A DNA stretch of 64,000 nucleotides from Dromaius novaehollandiae (taxonomy: Eukaryota > Chordata > Aves > Casuariiformes > Dromaiidae), in assembly GCF_036370855.1 (NCBI RefSeq), contig NC_088099.1, positions 155,342,517 through 155,406,516 of the forward strand. The letters are read 5' to 3'. Shown one piece after another: positions 13,701 through 28,700 of this stretch. A model generated the notes under the pieces. The model was not told the origin of the DNA. It ran no database searches and saw only the letters and a program-made list of their open reading frames with translations. How positions within the stretch are numbered: position 1 is the first letter of the stretch; each line of letters opens with the position of its first letter. Position numbers and translations under genes: made by a program.

Positions 13701-16700
13701 CAACTAAAAGTACGGTGTTTGACCCCTGCATTCCATGCAGTGATCCAGAAAAGCTGCACTTAATCCATATGTGCACCTGCAGCTGGTTGGCCACCTCTAG
13801 TTATTACTTATGCTCACAAGAACCACTGCCTTGGCTGAGACCAGCATTTGGAAGTCCATCTCCTGCCTAAGGTGGTTTGGGATTCACACATAAGGAAACC
13901 GCAGCCATAAATTGCTTGATTTATTAGGTGTGCTTAGAGTGCACTCAATGCAAGGAGAGCGCATGGAGATTAGCCGTCATAGCTACCTTCACTGAAAGAT
14001 AGCAGGAGGAAGGAAACTGCACCGTAATCCAGAGTTTACATTGGTTGCCCAAGCAGGACAGTTGGCTTGTGGACCTTATGTGGTCTAAGAGTGCCTCTCA
14101 ACCCACAGCTCTTGCTTCACACGAGAGAGTCTGACTATTCAGCCATAGGACACTGAGTGAGAAACACACTTTACCTACAGGAACACTCTGCAACCCAAAT
14201 TTGAGCTCCATGAGGCCAGAGAGACAGCAACGAGGGGAGCTAGAGTCAGTAACACAGCAGCTAGGGCACTCTGCCAAACGGAGATTCAAGTCCTTTTCCT
14301 AAAAGATTATGTCTGGCAGTTTTTTTCTTCACACAATGACTGGACTACAAGAAAAGTGAGAACCCCAAGGCTCCTACATGAATGCCCTCACCACCATGCT
14401 GCAGTTGCACAGCCACTGCTCTCCTGGACTGAAGAGTCTTTTCAGGTCTGAATCTCTCTTCCATTTTCTGCATGCTACTGTGGACATGCCATAGAGCCAC
14501 ATGCCGGGCTCTGCGGATCCCTTCCTAGCTACCAAGCTGCTGATGACCCAAAGCATCTGATCCAACATTACTGCTTCTCCTTTTGAAGCAGGCCTGCCTT
14601 CCACATGTTCAGTATCGAAACACTCAAATCTTTTCTGTCTTGTGACCCTTCTGCCTCATGAAAGAGTAAATCTTCCAGCAGTGCCACTGCTTTGTAATAT
14701 AGGCCAAAGTCTGCTTAGGGTGGAGCTGGATTGCAGTGAAGAGCCATTGCAAAGCTTTAAATGAAACACAATTATGCTAATAAAATTATCCATAACCTGA
14801 AAAAGTTTTCTTCCCACCTCATCCATAAAAAAAGATTTACATTTCCTTTTACTGTTGTTGGGGGTTCTTACTAAAGGCTTAGTGGGAGGCTGCAGACCAC
14901 CTATGTGATTTTCCTGCACAGGGTAATTTAAAACTAACTGCAGAACTAAATCATCATGAAACGTCTAAGAACATAAACATATAAAATTCATGGATGTGTC
15001 GTTCATTTACCAAACAACACAGCCAAGCATTCTTCCTTGTTATTGCTGTCTTATTAGTGGGAAAATGCCCAATTCCACTCATTCTTACAACTCAGCAGGT
15101 TCTTTTAAGCCAGAACAGTATTTTAATGAGAGATGAGCTGGCAAATTTTCCTTTAAATTTTCGTTAACTTATTTCATGTGACCTTGGCAACAAAATACCT
15201 GTTAAATAATTTCATGTGACTATGACGATCAATGCAGAACCAAGATTTGCAGACAGTGAGTTGGTAGAAATTGCTGGACTTAATGTTGAAACAAAGAAGC
15301 TCATTCTTCTAGAGGAAAAAGGGATACTAATTTGCCATCTCTCTGGTTTTGCAATAAACTTTTCCATTTATGCTGTGCTGTTTGCTTCTGCACTGGTGAT
15401 GAGTTAAATTCAACAGACAACAACAACAACATCCTGAATATTTCAAACAATGTTTTATTTTGCTTTAAGTCTATTGAAGTAGGTAGTATTAAAGGTGAAC
15501 GAATGGGAACTGGTGTAGCATGCTGAAGAATAAAATCCTTTGAAAGCAAAGACAGCGAAGAAATAGAATTTGCCATTAGAAACACTTTAGCAGCAGGCTG
15601 AAAGGAGCATTACAGAGACACATGGAACTAATAGAGTATTTTTTGGAGTCTGACTGCAGTGAGTCAAATCAGATAGGCTTGGTGGGTATTTCCATCTCCA
15701 TCTTCTATACTTTAGTCACTCAGGGTACTGGAAGAGTGACTTTTCTGACATTGCATCTATTTTGCTAGAGGATCAGCAGGCTGAGTCAGATCAGCAGATC
15801 TTAGGAGGCAGAAAGCTAGCAAGCACATTCCTATTATATCCTTTCAGCCAACGAACCATTTATACAAATTGCCTTCATAAAGGAGTAAAACCATTTCTAC
15901 CATAGAACTTCAATAACAACCATGATAACTATATGACTACTTAATTTGATTTTGCATTATTAGTTTCTCATTGTGCCTATGTTTGTAGCTACCCACACAT
16001 TGCTACTTTTGACATGAGAATAACAATAGAGAAATTCTTCCTAGTCTTGCGACTGTTTCAAAGCTTGGAGCGCACTGCCTAGACACAGTCTGGCTTGGGA
16101 TTTGGCAATAAGAAATACTATAAACCCACAGTATAGTTTTGGTGATCTATAAGTAAAAATTTTGCAGTTTGGCATCTAGATTATTCGCTTGACTGCTCAT
16201 TCAGGAATGAGTAAAGACTAGAATAACTCATTGCACAGTTAGCTCCGCCTAACATAAACTGTTGTTCCTCAGCTTATGTATAAAGTAAGCTTTCAGGGTA
16301 TAACTGATATGCCTTGTTTCACTTCCACCCTGTTACATTTTGCAAAGCTAAGCTAGGGACTGTAGAGAGCCCAGCAATAGCTCTCCTTCAGCAGTCAAAG
16401 TAAGAGAAGACTTGGCAGTGAAGCATCCATCAAAACAATTCAGTGATGACAAACAGAAAGGGATCCTTCATCTGCACTCCTGTATATATTACAGACCTTG
16501 GACCTCTCTGGTTTTGAAGATCAGAGAGACTAAAATGTGTGGCAGGATGTGAGGCCATATGTACTACTCAAATCCTCCATGTAGGACTGAAGCAGGATTG
16601 AGGTAGTACTGAGTTTTATGCCAGCTTCCTGGGCAGGTGTGCTCTTCACCCTGGTTAAAGGACATAATATTTGCTTAACTCCTGACAATTGTGGAATGCA

Positions 16701-19700
16701 TTGCTAACCTCACCACAGCCTGCCACAAATGTGAATGGCAAACTACTACAGCATGACAAACCCCCCCTCCGTGTCTAGCTTAGAGCCTTCCTTCTCCTTC
16801 CAGCCACATGCAGTTTGGCAATCATTCAGTCCCTTACTGTCCCTCACCTGCTTTTTGTGAAAACAATATAATTTCCATTACTGGCATCCAAAAACCAAGG
16901 TTATAAATATAAAAATCGGACGGCTATTCCCTCTTTCTTTATGGGATTTTCCAAGATTGTCTTGGATATATTTAGTACTCATATGTAATGAGTCAGAGTG
17001 TCCACCTGTGGTCTCCATAAACCGATTTTGTAAATAGCATTGACTGATGTGACTCAAAAAAAAAAAAAAAAGGCCAGTTTCTGTTTTCCTGTTTTAGTCT
17101 GAATTCAAACACTGTTTGCAGTTCCAAGAACTCTGTGGGTTTCATGCTCTGGGTCAGTGGGTGGGGAATACTGGAAAAGGCACACTCCATCCTGTCCCCT
17201 CGTTCCGCTGGGGTGGAGGGCTGCAAAAAGATTACTTTATTTTATAGCACAGTAAACCACCTTTTCATTTAGAAACTGTTTAATATGCAACTTGTAGATG
17301 AGGTCCTGGCATACATAATTTCCTGTGTTCATTCCTCACTTGGGGATTGCTATTGAAAAAAAACCTGGATTTTCCTTCAGCACAAATGAATGTGCAAAAA
17401 AGAGCTGCAGTCTGGTTTTCACAGGTGCCAAAAAGCACTGAAGGACCTAAGTCTCGCTGACTTTTCAGTAACATTTTGAAGAATATGGGAGAACAACTTT
17501 AATTCAGTGTTACTTTAGGTTACCTCAGCTCAAGTTAGTCGCATGTGAATGGAGGTGGCCACACTGTGAAGTGACACCTGAACAGCGTTTTCTGAACTGG
17601 AGCTGTGCGTGTGGTGCTAAACCCTTTGGGGTCATTCTTCATGCAGCTGGACTGTGGGTCCGGGATGCTTCTGAGCAAATTGAAAGGGAACTTCTGGGCC
17701 TTTCTGGTGCAAGGCAAAGGTTTTGGGAAGGTAGCAATCAGCTCTGCGGCAAAAGTAACCCCGAACTCCAGAAAAAAATGCCTGAAATGGGACCCTAGGT
17801 ACCATCTTAAAATTTGGCATTTATTAAGACATTAGCTCTTACGTTAAGATATGGTTTCACCTCCATCCCTTGCAATCTTGGCACAAAATCAGCAAATAGG
17901 CAGCTGTCACATAGTTGTCAATGGACAGTATAAACCCAACTCAGATAAAGGTGTTAAAACAACACATATAAGTGCACAGGTACATGTTAGAAGACTGTAA
18001 ATATCCTATTTTAGCCAAAAATAACCGAGGAATTCAAGTAAGAAGCTATGCTTGCTGAGTGCTTAAATGTTCTGTTGACTTTAGCGGAAGTTTTGGCAAA
18101 AGCTGAAGGCAGGTTGTCCCCTTACTAAACAGAACTGAGTGAAATAATTTCTGATTATGGCAATATCGACTGTGTTTTAGGGTTTATATGAAGTGTGCTT
18201 TGTTTGGAGCTTAAAAAGAGACTCCTACTCACATCACATGTATCAAAAGGCCCGCTAAAACTCACAGAGCTTTTGAACCTGTTCTGAGTTGCAAAGTCAG
18301 TAACATCACTTAATTTTCTTTCATCGAAATTTTGTGAAATTTAGTTTGCATGTTTTCATTATGAATGTCAAAGGAAATGTGATACCTTGAAGGATTTTTA
18401 CATTAATGCTTCAGAAACACTTGAATCTGGAACTCAAAGCTAATGTCAAGGCTTGCAAAACCACCTAGATTGGAATTCAAAAAAGAAAAAAAAGAAAGAA
18501 AGGCAATAGTTTGCAGGAGTCTTTGCCAACTGAAACCACTCAGCACCACATAGATCGATTAGGACATGATTCAGCCAGGTGCCAACGTGTTTTGTGAGTC
18601 ACTCTGTACTCTCAACTCTGAAATCAAGAGAACCAAGTGAAAAGGCACTTAGTACTTACCAAGATCAGGTTCCTAATAAATCCATAAATGGGTGTTTTCT
18701 GCTATATGCTTAGAACAGAAGAAGAAACTGAATACACCCACTCTCAGGCATCAAAATTAATAAAATTACCAAGGAGCCAGCATTTCTCTATATTATAATG
18801 AATGCCAAGCAAGCAGCTGAGTTAGCAGATAACATAAGGTGTGTTAATTTGGAATTAGAGCAGCATTTGATAGCAAAGCAATAGCTGAAATTCTATCAGC
18901 TTTTCCATTATATGCCACCATAAAAATCTACAGAAAGCAGATATTTTGTACACAGTTTCTGAACCTTGGAGACATTCTAAAATTTGCATTTGATTAAGTA
19001 GGTTTCACTGGAAATAAATCTTTATAGTATTCGAGATAATAATTCAACTTAAGTTTAGGAGAATGAAGGGCTTTTTTTCCTTTTTTTTCTGTTTTTTTGA
19101 TCTAGTGAACTTTGGTCCTTAGCATTAATTGCAATGCTTATTATTCCATAATTGTAACATAGAGATTCCTTATTTTAAAAATAGCCTGCAAAGGAGTGGA
19201 GCAACTGCTCATTCATTGCAGGAGTCCATGCTGAGTGCTCCTGATGTAGATACATGTGGCTGACTTTGCTGGTAGTGTTAAATAATGCATAAGAAATAAA
19301 ATACAATAATTGGCCCAAGCTAAGTATGTCTTCTAAGTGGGAGTGGAAGCTTCTATCTATTGCACTTTTTGCTTTTCAGTGGCTGCGATGCTATGTAAAG
19401 ATTATTTTTAGTTATTGGCATAGCACAAATCTCCAGTGCTCCTCAGGCCAGTAGTATTCTTATTTTGATACGAACCCCAGGAAGCTGGGCATTTTCCAAA
19501 CACAAAAGCCAGTTCAGTTTTTGTTTCAAAAATGTTACAGGCTAAAAAAGTATGACCGCTAAGCAGCAACTCATCAGTCACTGAAATCTAGCCAAGTCCC
19601 TTTGGGCATCAAGAAAAGCCAGTCACCCCTAGAAACACAGCAGGTATTATAAGAGTGCCAGCAACATGACACAAACCAAGGGGAAGAAAGTACAGAAGAA

Positions 19701-22700
19701 AGTACCGTCATCAGTTAAAGCAACCAGAACATTAATGTAAGCACCCAGTTTGTAACAGAGCCAAGAACCAGGACAGATGCTGCTGTTCTTCTGACAAGCA
19801 TTATCCAGTATTTTATGTCATGGAAACGTTAGAACTGGGAACCTCAGTGCTGGGATATACCTTCAAGAGAGCGCCCCGGCAGGGAAGTAGGGTGTTGCTT
19901 CATGACTGACTCAGTGCGAAGAATGTCATCTTCTGAATCACAGGTACCACTTCCTGTGGCATTTTGTTTTTCCCTCCAGGATTCCCATGACTGTCTAATA
20001 CTAGTTGGATTGCAAGATCTTTGGAAAGCCGAATATATCTAACAGTTTGGATCAAGCTCATGCCTGGTGCAATACAGTCAGCATTGCTGGTTTTGCTTCA
20101 GGGATGAAGATGAACCATTTCATTTCCTCTAGTCCATATAAAGGTAGGAATGGTAGATCTAATTTTAAAATATGCCCTTGTTTTTGCTAAAGTGTTGCCT
20201 AGCCTTCTGGTTCCCTAGTCATTTAAGGAGTAGTCAGTATTTCCATTACAAACTCATCTTTCAGGGTTTTATCATTGTAATAAAAAAAATATTCTTAGGA
20301 CAGAAATACTCTCTGCATGAAATCTTCTGGTGAAGGATGGAGAGTTTAATGATCCAAAATTGTTATGCCAGAGCAGGACACAAGAAAAAGGACAAGGACT
20401 GGATTCTGAAAAGAATGCCAAATGCTGGGTTTTTAAGCATGTGAGCACTTCCATTGAGTTCCAGAGGTTTGCTTACACTTAAATAAACAAGCCCTGGGAC
20501 CACAGTAATTAACAGCAGCTAAAAACCATTCAAAAACAAACGGAATAAAGTTATTAACACAGACATCATACATATGCCTAGCATTCAGGCAAATCCAGCC
20601 ACATCTGCCCATAGGAGAAACAATGAAGACCCTAATCCTAATACAGTGGTACTATGTCTGTTGCGTCATGAATTTCAGGTGTGCTTTGTACCTTCAGGTC
20701 CTGTTCAGTTTAATTACAAGAGCTGTATGGAAAGTCAAGCTGCTAAGAAAGAGGATTGTCTTCTACTCTGAAGGAAATAGGCTTGATAATGCAATAGAGC
20801 TTATGCTTTTTCTCTCTAACTGCTCATAATGTCTATCTTATATGCATATAATACAATACAACAATATTATATTACAGATACTGGAAAAAGAATAATCTGT
20901 GACAGAAAGAAACGGAATGACTTTTTTTGCAGGTAGCCATTTCTTCTGCTGAGGCTAGAACTCTAACCCAGCACCTCGCTAGTAGAAATTGCTCCTTCTC
21001 TCATTAACGTGCTCACTGGAATAATGCTTATTTTGTCACAAGCATTTCCCCACACAAATCTGCAGGTAGAGCGATGCAGGTAGAAGCAGACAGAATAAAG
21101 CCTGAAACGATCGTCTCTGGACAAATAAGCCAGTTACTAACACAAATTTTACTGTGTGCATAGTTTGTTAAAGGAAGGATAGAAACTCTTAGTTATCAGG
21201 ATGATAGTTGTAATCCTAATTATATATCGAATGGGTTTATTCTAATATTGATTGTCTAGAGTAGCTAGAAAAATAATGTAAGATATCCTACAAAAATTTA
21301 GGCAGAAAAGTCAGACTGATCTTTATAATATGCTCAACATTATGTACCATCTTTGTATCAGAGACTGTAGGGATTTTGATATCTACATGCTTAGACACTG
21401 CTGCTTTTTATTTCATTCTTCAGGACAAAATTAAGAGATGAAGTACAAAACAGTCAGTGACTGTGTTTATTGTAGAAAAACAAAATCTTACCTGTTTTTT
21501 AACACTGTAACTGTAAACCTTGCAAGAAGTAGAGAGAAAGATAAATTGATGCAAAAGCAAAGGGAAGCCAGTGAAGAAAGATCTGTAGACATCTTGAACC
21601 TATTTGTCAGTGTTTGTGCCTCCTAATTAAATTCTCTACTGCAGTTACCACAAACCCACATCAAATATTCGAAGAAACTGCCATACCCAACAGATTTAGT
21701 GAGCTGCAGGCCAGCAGTATATGCCAGTGGAAATCAAAGAAAGCAGTTTTTGACAAGTAAGTGTACCAACATTTTATTATCATCTCTCCTATTGAACTGA
21801 GTTGTAAGTACTGATAAACAATAGCAGTCATACTTAAAAGAAAAAAGTCTTGCAAAAGCATCCATTAAATCACATTATGGCAATTTTTTTTGTGTGTGTA
21901 GTCCATTGTCTCTACAAAAATATCGAGGATAAGAACACCCCTAGCACATTATAATACTACAGCACACTTTCATTACCCATGAAGGTGGTTTTAATATTCC
22001 TGAGCGGAATGAAGAGAACCAACTCCAGAAAGGCCTGCTCCTCTCAGCCCTTCTTAGAAGACACCATGTACCAGCCCAAGTATTTTGATCTCATTCCATA
22101 AATTATTCTTAGAGATGCCCATTTTTAGTGTAAACTCCTTATATAATGTGGCAAACTGATACATATGGCATGCTGAAACATCTGTTTTTCTGCAAACAAG
22201 GGAAGTTCAAGTTCTTCAAATACAGCAATCTACAAGCTCAATTTTAGCAGGCTTTGATGAAGCTTATGGAGATCTTACACAATCTTTTTCATAGCTAGAA
22301 TTACCATAAAAGACAGCCAGAGAAGCTACTGGCAAATAATTCTGAATAAACTTACAAAAAAACCATGGTATTTTCACACATATGGACAGAAAAAACAAAC
22401 AAAAATAGAATAAGTTGCTGTGAATTACTGTGGTAGCTCCACAGGTAAAATTGTTGGGGCCATAGTATGCAAAATTAGGCTAGGTGCTGTATTATCTTAG
22501 AGCAAGGTGCCGTACCTAGCAATTGAATCTGAGTTGACTCGTATTTTTTTTTAACATATATGCTTGAGAGGCTGGAAGAGTGTCAAACTGAAAAGATAAA
22601 CCGAAGCCCTTATTGAAAATAATCTAAACAAAATATACCAGAGTCTTTAAAGGAAGATTGCTTTAGAAATTTACCTCTGAGTCAAATTCCCCTTTCTGTA

Positions 22701-25700
22701 TCACAAGCCTCTCTCTGTATTGCCAGTGGAAGAATACGTATGTCTGAAGAAAAGACATCAGAAATACTTTTTCATTTGGTTAACTTAGACCTTCTTGACA
22801 TTTAATTTATCTAAACCTGCTCTTTTCTCCCATCTGATCCTTAATACACTGGACAGTCTAAAGGAAAGTGTTCAAGGGAGTGAGAGTCACCTGAGAAGTT
22901 TTTATAGGAAAACAGGTAAGACTCTCCAAGACAGAAAGAGGCATCTTAATACCTAATCTTTTTTTTTTCAGCTAATCTTCTTATTAGCTCAGGAATGAGC
23001 TAAACTGAAATGAGCTAAATGAAAGTGGCCGCAAAACAGGTAATAAAGCTGACCACAAAGGGTCATGGGTTCCAGTCTGCTGCTGAACATATCAACTCAT
23101 CCTGGAGAGCCTGTGAAGTCAGTCAGCTGTGATACCAGACTGACCATTAAAAGGTTTTATTTCCCTAGATTAAGTAAGATGAAGGTGTCTCAGGCTTTCC
23201 ACCTGCATTCCTGAGCAGATTTCTCTTCAGAGCTAACTTCGCTTTAAATGCTAACTTAGTAGAGGTCATGCAGAGGCTTATGCATGTGGTACCTACCATA
23301 ATGCACTGGCAGCAGTGCTACCTTTCTTGCAGCGGCGTATGTCTTTCCAAGTATGGAAGATGTCTACTTTCATTTTGCCCCACACATTCCTGCTGAAGGG
23401 ACTAAATAGTCGCTTTTTAAGAGTTGCTTTCAAACATATGGAGAGAGTCTGGGCTATGCCTCTACCCCCTTTACACAGGAGAAGCACACCAGTGTGTTCA
23501 GTGCTTTCGTGTGCTCTGCAGCCCATCACAGGACTGGGCATATCCCCAGAACAACACAGGGGTGCACTCATTTTGCTGAATCAAATCCAAAACAACAAAT
23601 CAACTAACTGGGGATACTCTGGTGAACAAAACTCCATTCTTCTGTATGCAGGTATTGGGCTAAGTTTCTTTTATAGTCAAATACAGTAAAATGGTGCTTA
23701 GCCACATTTAATCTGAAAATGCTGTCAAGTGCCATGCTGCTTCAGACAAAGAAATATTTTACAAAGAAATAGAAATAGTAACAGAAGTAATATCTTCTCA
23801 AAACTCAAGTCACTTTTAAACAGTTTAGAGTTACAAATAACAGGAACTTACACGCCTTTGGGCATTTGCGTCAAAAAGCTTCTACTGAGAATGGGTCAGT
23901 ACACTTAGATCCAGCAAAGCACTGCTGATGCAGAAAAATTTGTCATATTTAGTCAGTGCGTTACAATGATCAAGAGCCATTTGGGAAGGGCTCTGTCTTA
24001 ACAATTCAGCTGCACCTCTTCACCTCCACTGGTGCTGCAATACACAGAAGAAGATTCCTTGCAGAAAAGGAAAATAAATTAGGGCTAAAACCTTGTAATG
24101 TAATGTAACCATTAGATTTAATATGAGTAGGCACTCACATAAGGACAAATCGATAGTAAAGGGACAATCTGCCTTAAAAGCCTACTCGTTAAATAGGTAA
24201 AACTCGGAAGGGCTGGGTCTGCTTGTGTTATGTAGCGGATCAGTGACAAAACCAAGAACAAGGTGTAATTTGCTATGTTTCAGCTCAGCACCCAAGTGTG
24301 CAAGACCCAAAATAAAAAGCATCTACAATATTTGGTCTATATTTTGGCTGAAAGTGTTTTAAACTTCTCCATAGCATGCTTTGGGGGCCAGGGAGGGAGT
24401 TTCTTCCTGTTAATTTTAAGATATCTGTCAGTTTTCTTGGTATTCTGCTTTACTGTTAAGTATAAAGGCTGAATTTCCTCTTACAGCCCACACATTATTT
24501 GCTTTTCTCATTCACAAACCTAGGAGTTTAGGCTAGCATTTGATTTTGTTGCTTGAAAAGTGACAAGTGCATATGAATGGATGAACTGATCCACCAAGTG
24601 CAATAATGCAGTACTGGGAGCCCACAACCCGTTCACATTGCTGATCCATTTGGACTGTTGGATCACGTGAGCATTTTTCTACACTGTAGAAAAGACCAAA
24701 GAAAGAGCATTATGAGATTGTAACAGTTGCAAAATCAAACTTTTAGAAGTTAGGAAATAGCACATTTGCAATCACCCAGATAGCATCAATTTTGACACTT
24801 TTTATGTTCAGGCTAGGCGTGAAATGGAGAAGGGCTGGCATGCAAAGCTGCAGAACTAAGGATACTTGGGAAACCCCAGGTTTGGTATTTCCTAATTTTT
24901 AAATTTTCATTTTGCAACCAGACCATGCCTCAAGTGAAGCAGAGCCCTTGGGAAGAAAGGGTCCTTTACAAAGGCAATTGAGGACCATAACAGAACACAC
25001 AAACATCATAGCAGAACACACAAACACGAGGCTGAATTTGAGTTGGCCAGATGGACAAATATCTGGCACTTTCCAGCTTCAGAGGACTTGATTCCCCACC
25101 TAAAAAAAGAAATAAAAGTTTCAAGTCTGCATTCCTAATTTGTTTTCTAAGAGAAAGCCTACTCTGTTCACATGCGATCACCTCATCTATATCAACGGGA
25201 TTTCAATGCTCACTGTGATTGCTGCACAGAAGCCAATCGCTTGAGAAACTCGATTAAGAAATCTCAGCCACTGGCCCCAGAAGCCCTTTATTGCCAGTGA
25301 GAGAACTGGTGGAAGAGGACTCCTAGAGTGGGTCAGAAGAGGGACTCTGCCACGGCCCTCCTTCCTCAGGGAGCTGCTCCTGCAGCCCCTTAACCTTGGG
25401 CTTGGTTCGACATTGGCCCCTGCTGTTGTGGTGACAGTGGAGCTACAGGCATGATGGTGTCCAGTTGTGGTGCTGGCAAGCAGCCAGAACTTCCCTGAGC
25501 ATTGCTAGTGAGAAATGGGAAACATCTCTGGAAAAACTCAATTTTGCAGGACAAAAGAATGCATTTTTCTGCCTTAAGAGCTCCCTCCTCCTTCTCCTGC
25601 CGCTTACCTATGTGCACGCCCCACACATAACCATATTTCAAAGCCCTCTTGGAAGCAACAAAGGTGTTAGGACTTCTCAGGATGAAGCAACAAGAACCTT

Positions 25701-28700
25701 TTATGCTGAAAAGTGTCAGGGCCTATTACAGTGCATCGCATTCAAGAAAAAGCTCTTCACTCATGCCCATGTTTGGAGTTTTTGCCCAATATTCATCCAG
25801 ATTATCCCCCAAAAGTGCTATTACTGACTTCAGCATGACAGGAACCCTAGGCAGATTTATTATGTGATCTCCCTGAATGAATCAGAATTTTAAATATGCA
25901 AAGTGAATGCTGAATCTCTGCCACAACTATTACAGGAAGAAAAAAAACAATAATATCATTGTAATAGCACATTCTCTCTCAAGAAGCTTTGATGTCAGGA
26001 AACAAAACACCTAACTACAACTATTTTTCTAACTTGGTTCATCTTTAGGCGTTGCCAGCGGAAGGTCTTTTTTGCCTCACAGGCTACCGCAAAGTTCAGA
26101 CATGGAGAACAAGTGATCTTCCATATGAATCCTCTGTCAAAATTCTGGATTTTCCAAAAGGCAGTTTACAGTTACATATTTATTCATTTTTCCAGTCAGT
26201 GAGTATTACAAAAATAAAGGAGAGAAAGCAGAGGTTACGCTAATAGTTCCCAACTGACTATCAAGAACACGCAGTTCCAGTGTCTGATGTAGATGCTAGT
26301 AGATTTCCTTAGAAAGCTAAGGGTGGACACAGTCCTGGTTTATGGAATTACTTCAAAGACAATCATTTGTAAAATGTATATTTATAAGACCATACCAACA
26401 ATTGAGTTTTCTTTTTTTTTTTTTTTTTGCTAATTCTTTGAATTATTGGTAACGTTCATTACATTCTCTGACAGACACCATCTGTAAGAGCTATTAAGGA
26501 ATTTTCATCAGAGCTGAAAAGCGCTTAAGTGAGCAAATACATCTATGACTGACTTTTAAGATTTTCTTTAAAAGTAAGAAACAGTACCAAATTTCAGATC
26601 TTCTGATATTCAAACATATTCTATAGCTGAGGACTGACACTTACATTATTTTCCTTTTTTATTAGGTTTTCTGCCTGAAGATCATAATCAAATTAATGAC
26701 ATTCTGTGTAACTGATTAAATACTTAGAATGATGGCCTATTTTTACTGCTCTCCAGTGTGATTCACAGAATAATCCAATATGTAGTTTTGCACTAGCAGT
26801 GGTGGAATAAATTGTACCTTGGTTCCTTGTTGGGATGTTGATAATAGATAAACTATTCATCAACATTAAATGTAACAACCCTTCTTCGTGATTTCTCTTT
26901 TTTCCAGATCTCAGTAATTTCTTAACCAAACTTCGTAAAGATTGATGAGCCATGCAAAAATGAAGGCATTCAGGGACACAAAATTGTATTGCTGGGCAAA
27001 AGCAGAGAGTTGTCTTCCATACACACCATTCTGTGTAAGTCTCACAATCTTTATGATATTATTTGTCACTTGAATTCAGCCTGTGTTTTCTCTGCGTTAC
27101 AAAGTAGGTGAAAAACAATCATTTGGGCTGGAAGGATTTTTGGTATGTCCACTCTGACGTTCTTCTACATGTTGCTGTTTCCAACTGTCTGGATAGTGAG
27201 TTTATGTCATTTTGTTGAAGTGACCACGGCGAAGTGGTGGATTGGGCTTTACATATTTATGCACTTGACTTTCCATGCTATAAAATTTACACAGGATTTG
27301 GTCGAAAACTCAGAGAAGTTAATGTGAGACTTTCCTATTTCTCCATCACAGATCACTAATTTTTCATTGTCTTTCTGAATGTTCACCTGCAAAACTGCTT
27401 CCTTGGAGTCATGGTTTTTCATCCAGAGATCCAACAGAGAAGCTCATTCTAGTTCTGTAGCTGTCTCATATTTTTCCCTCTGCCTGGTTCTCTCCTTTCC
27501 ACAGAGAGGGAACTTGGGATATTCTCTTTTGCTCCCATCTCTTTCCCAATTGCACCATGCTTCCTTCCCAAAACTCTTGTCACATGTTGCTCAGGTATAA
27601 CAAAGCGGACTAAGAGAGCAACTGGGCTTTCTTATTTTCATCTATGGTGGAATTTACGTTTCCTCCACAAATAGGCACAGAGTCAAATGCTTTACAGAAA
27701 ACCTTTAGAATCAACTCTTCATCTTCCAGAGTTATGAGAGAGCATGGGCAAAGGACAAACACAGATAAAATTCTTCCTGGACCTGAACTCTTCTTGCATA
27801 AGCTTGGCTACCTTTCTTCTAGACACAAATTAACTTGAGAAGCACCATTGTGGCTCTGTGCCAAAACTGCTTAGCTTTGCTGGATACAAACTGACTCACA
27901 GGGAGTTGTCTCACCTCTCTGTACCCGCAGCACCGGCTGATCTGCAAACCAAATCATCTTCCCATGCATAAGGGAGAGATGACTCTCGGCTTTACCAAGC
28001 AAACTGGCAGTCTTATCTAAAAGGATATTCAGGCAAAAACATCGAGGTTTCATTACGAATGTATGGTTTTTTGCAACGAAGAAGTAAAGGTGCATCACAC
28101 AAGAACAATCAAGGTCACTAAGGACAGCCAGACAACATCTCAGACACCTCCCGACACGAGAGACAGTGGTAATACTAAGGCCACCAACATAAATAGCTGT
28201 GGAGTTTGTCAAGAACACTACATGCTGCAACAGGTTAAGAGCACTGGACCTCAGGACTGCTATCTAATGGGAAGAAAGAAACAGAACCATCACAGCGAGG
28301 CCAGGGCTACTCATTCCCTGTCTCAGCATAATCTGCTTTACTTAGAGAATAAAGATACTGGGGCTTTCCAAGGAAACACTGCTGTGAAAAAATATGAAAC
28401 TGCTTCAGATTTAAAAGTAAAAATGTTTTACTGATTTGATGCCTGCCTGGCTATTTATGCTATAAGAATCTGCTGTAACCAGCAATCTGTGCACCATGTC
28501 CGCACCATTCCTCCATTAACTCTTCATGCTATTAAGTACTGATTAAGTAAAGCAAACCAACAGTGGACTAGCTATTTTGTAATCAAGCAGGAAAAAAAAT
28601 GTATGTGCCTAAAAGATCCCAAATCAATGACCCAGCCTGAAAAAGACTCTGAAATTTGCATTTGTTCAGGTATGATAATAATCACAGTAACTTTCTACTC

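Noticed and set aside
28226..28270. SINE-head-like string ('ggttaagagcactgga')
   Set aside because: It has an A-box-like match to MIR, but I could not find the expected B box or core downstream, so it may be chance.
27871..28434. Overlapping 119- and 123-codon frames on opposite strands
   Set aside because: Neither resembles a known family. They are antisense to each other, and no splice or promoter context supports either.
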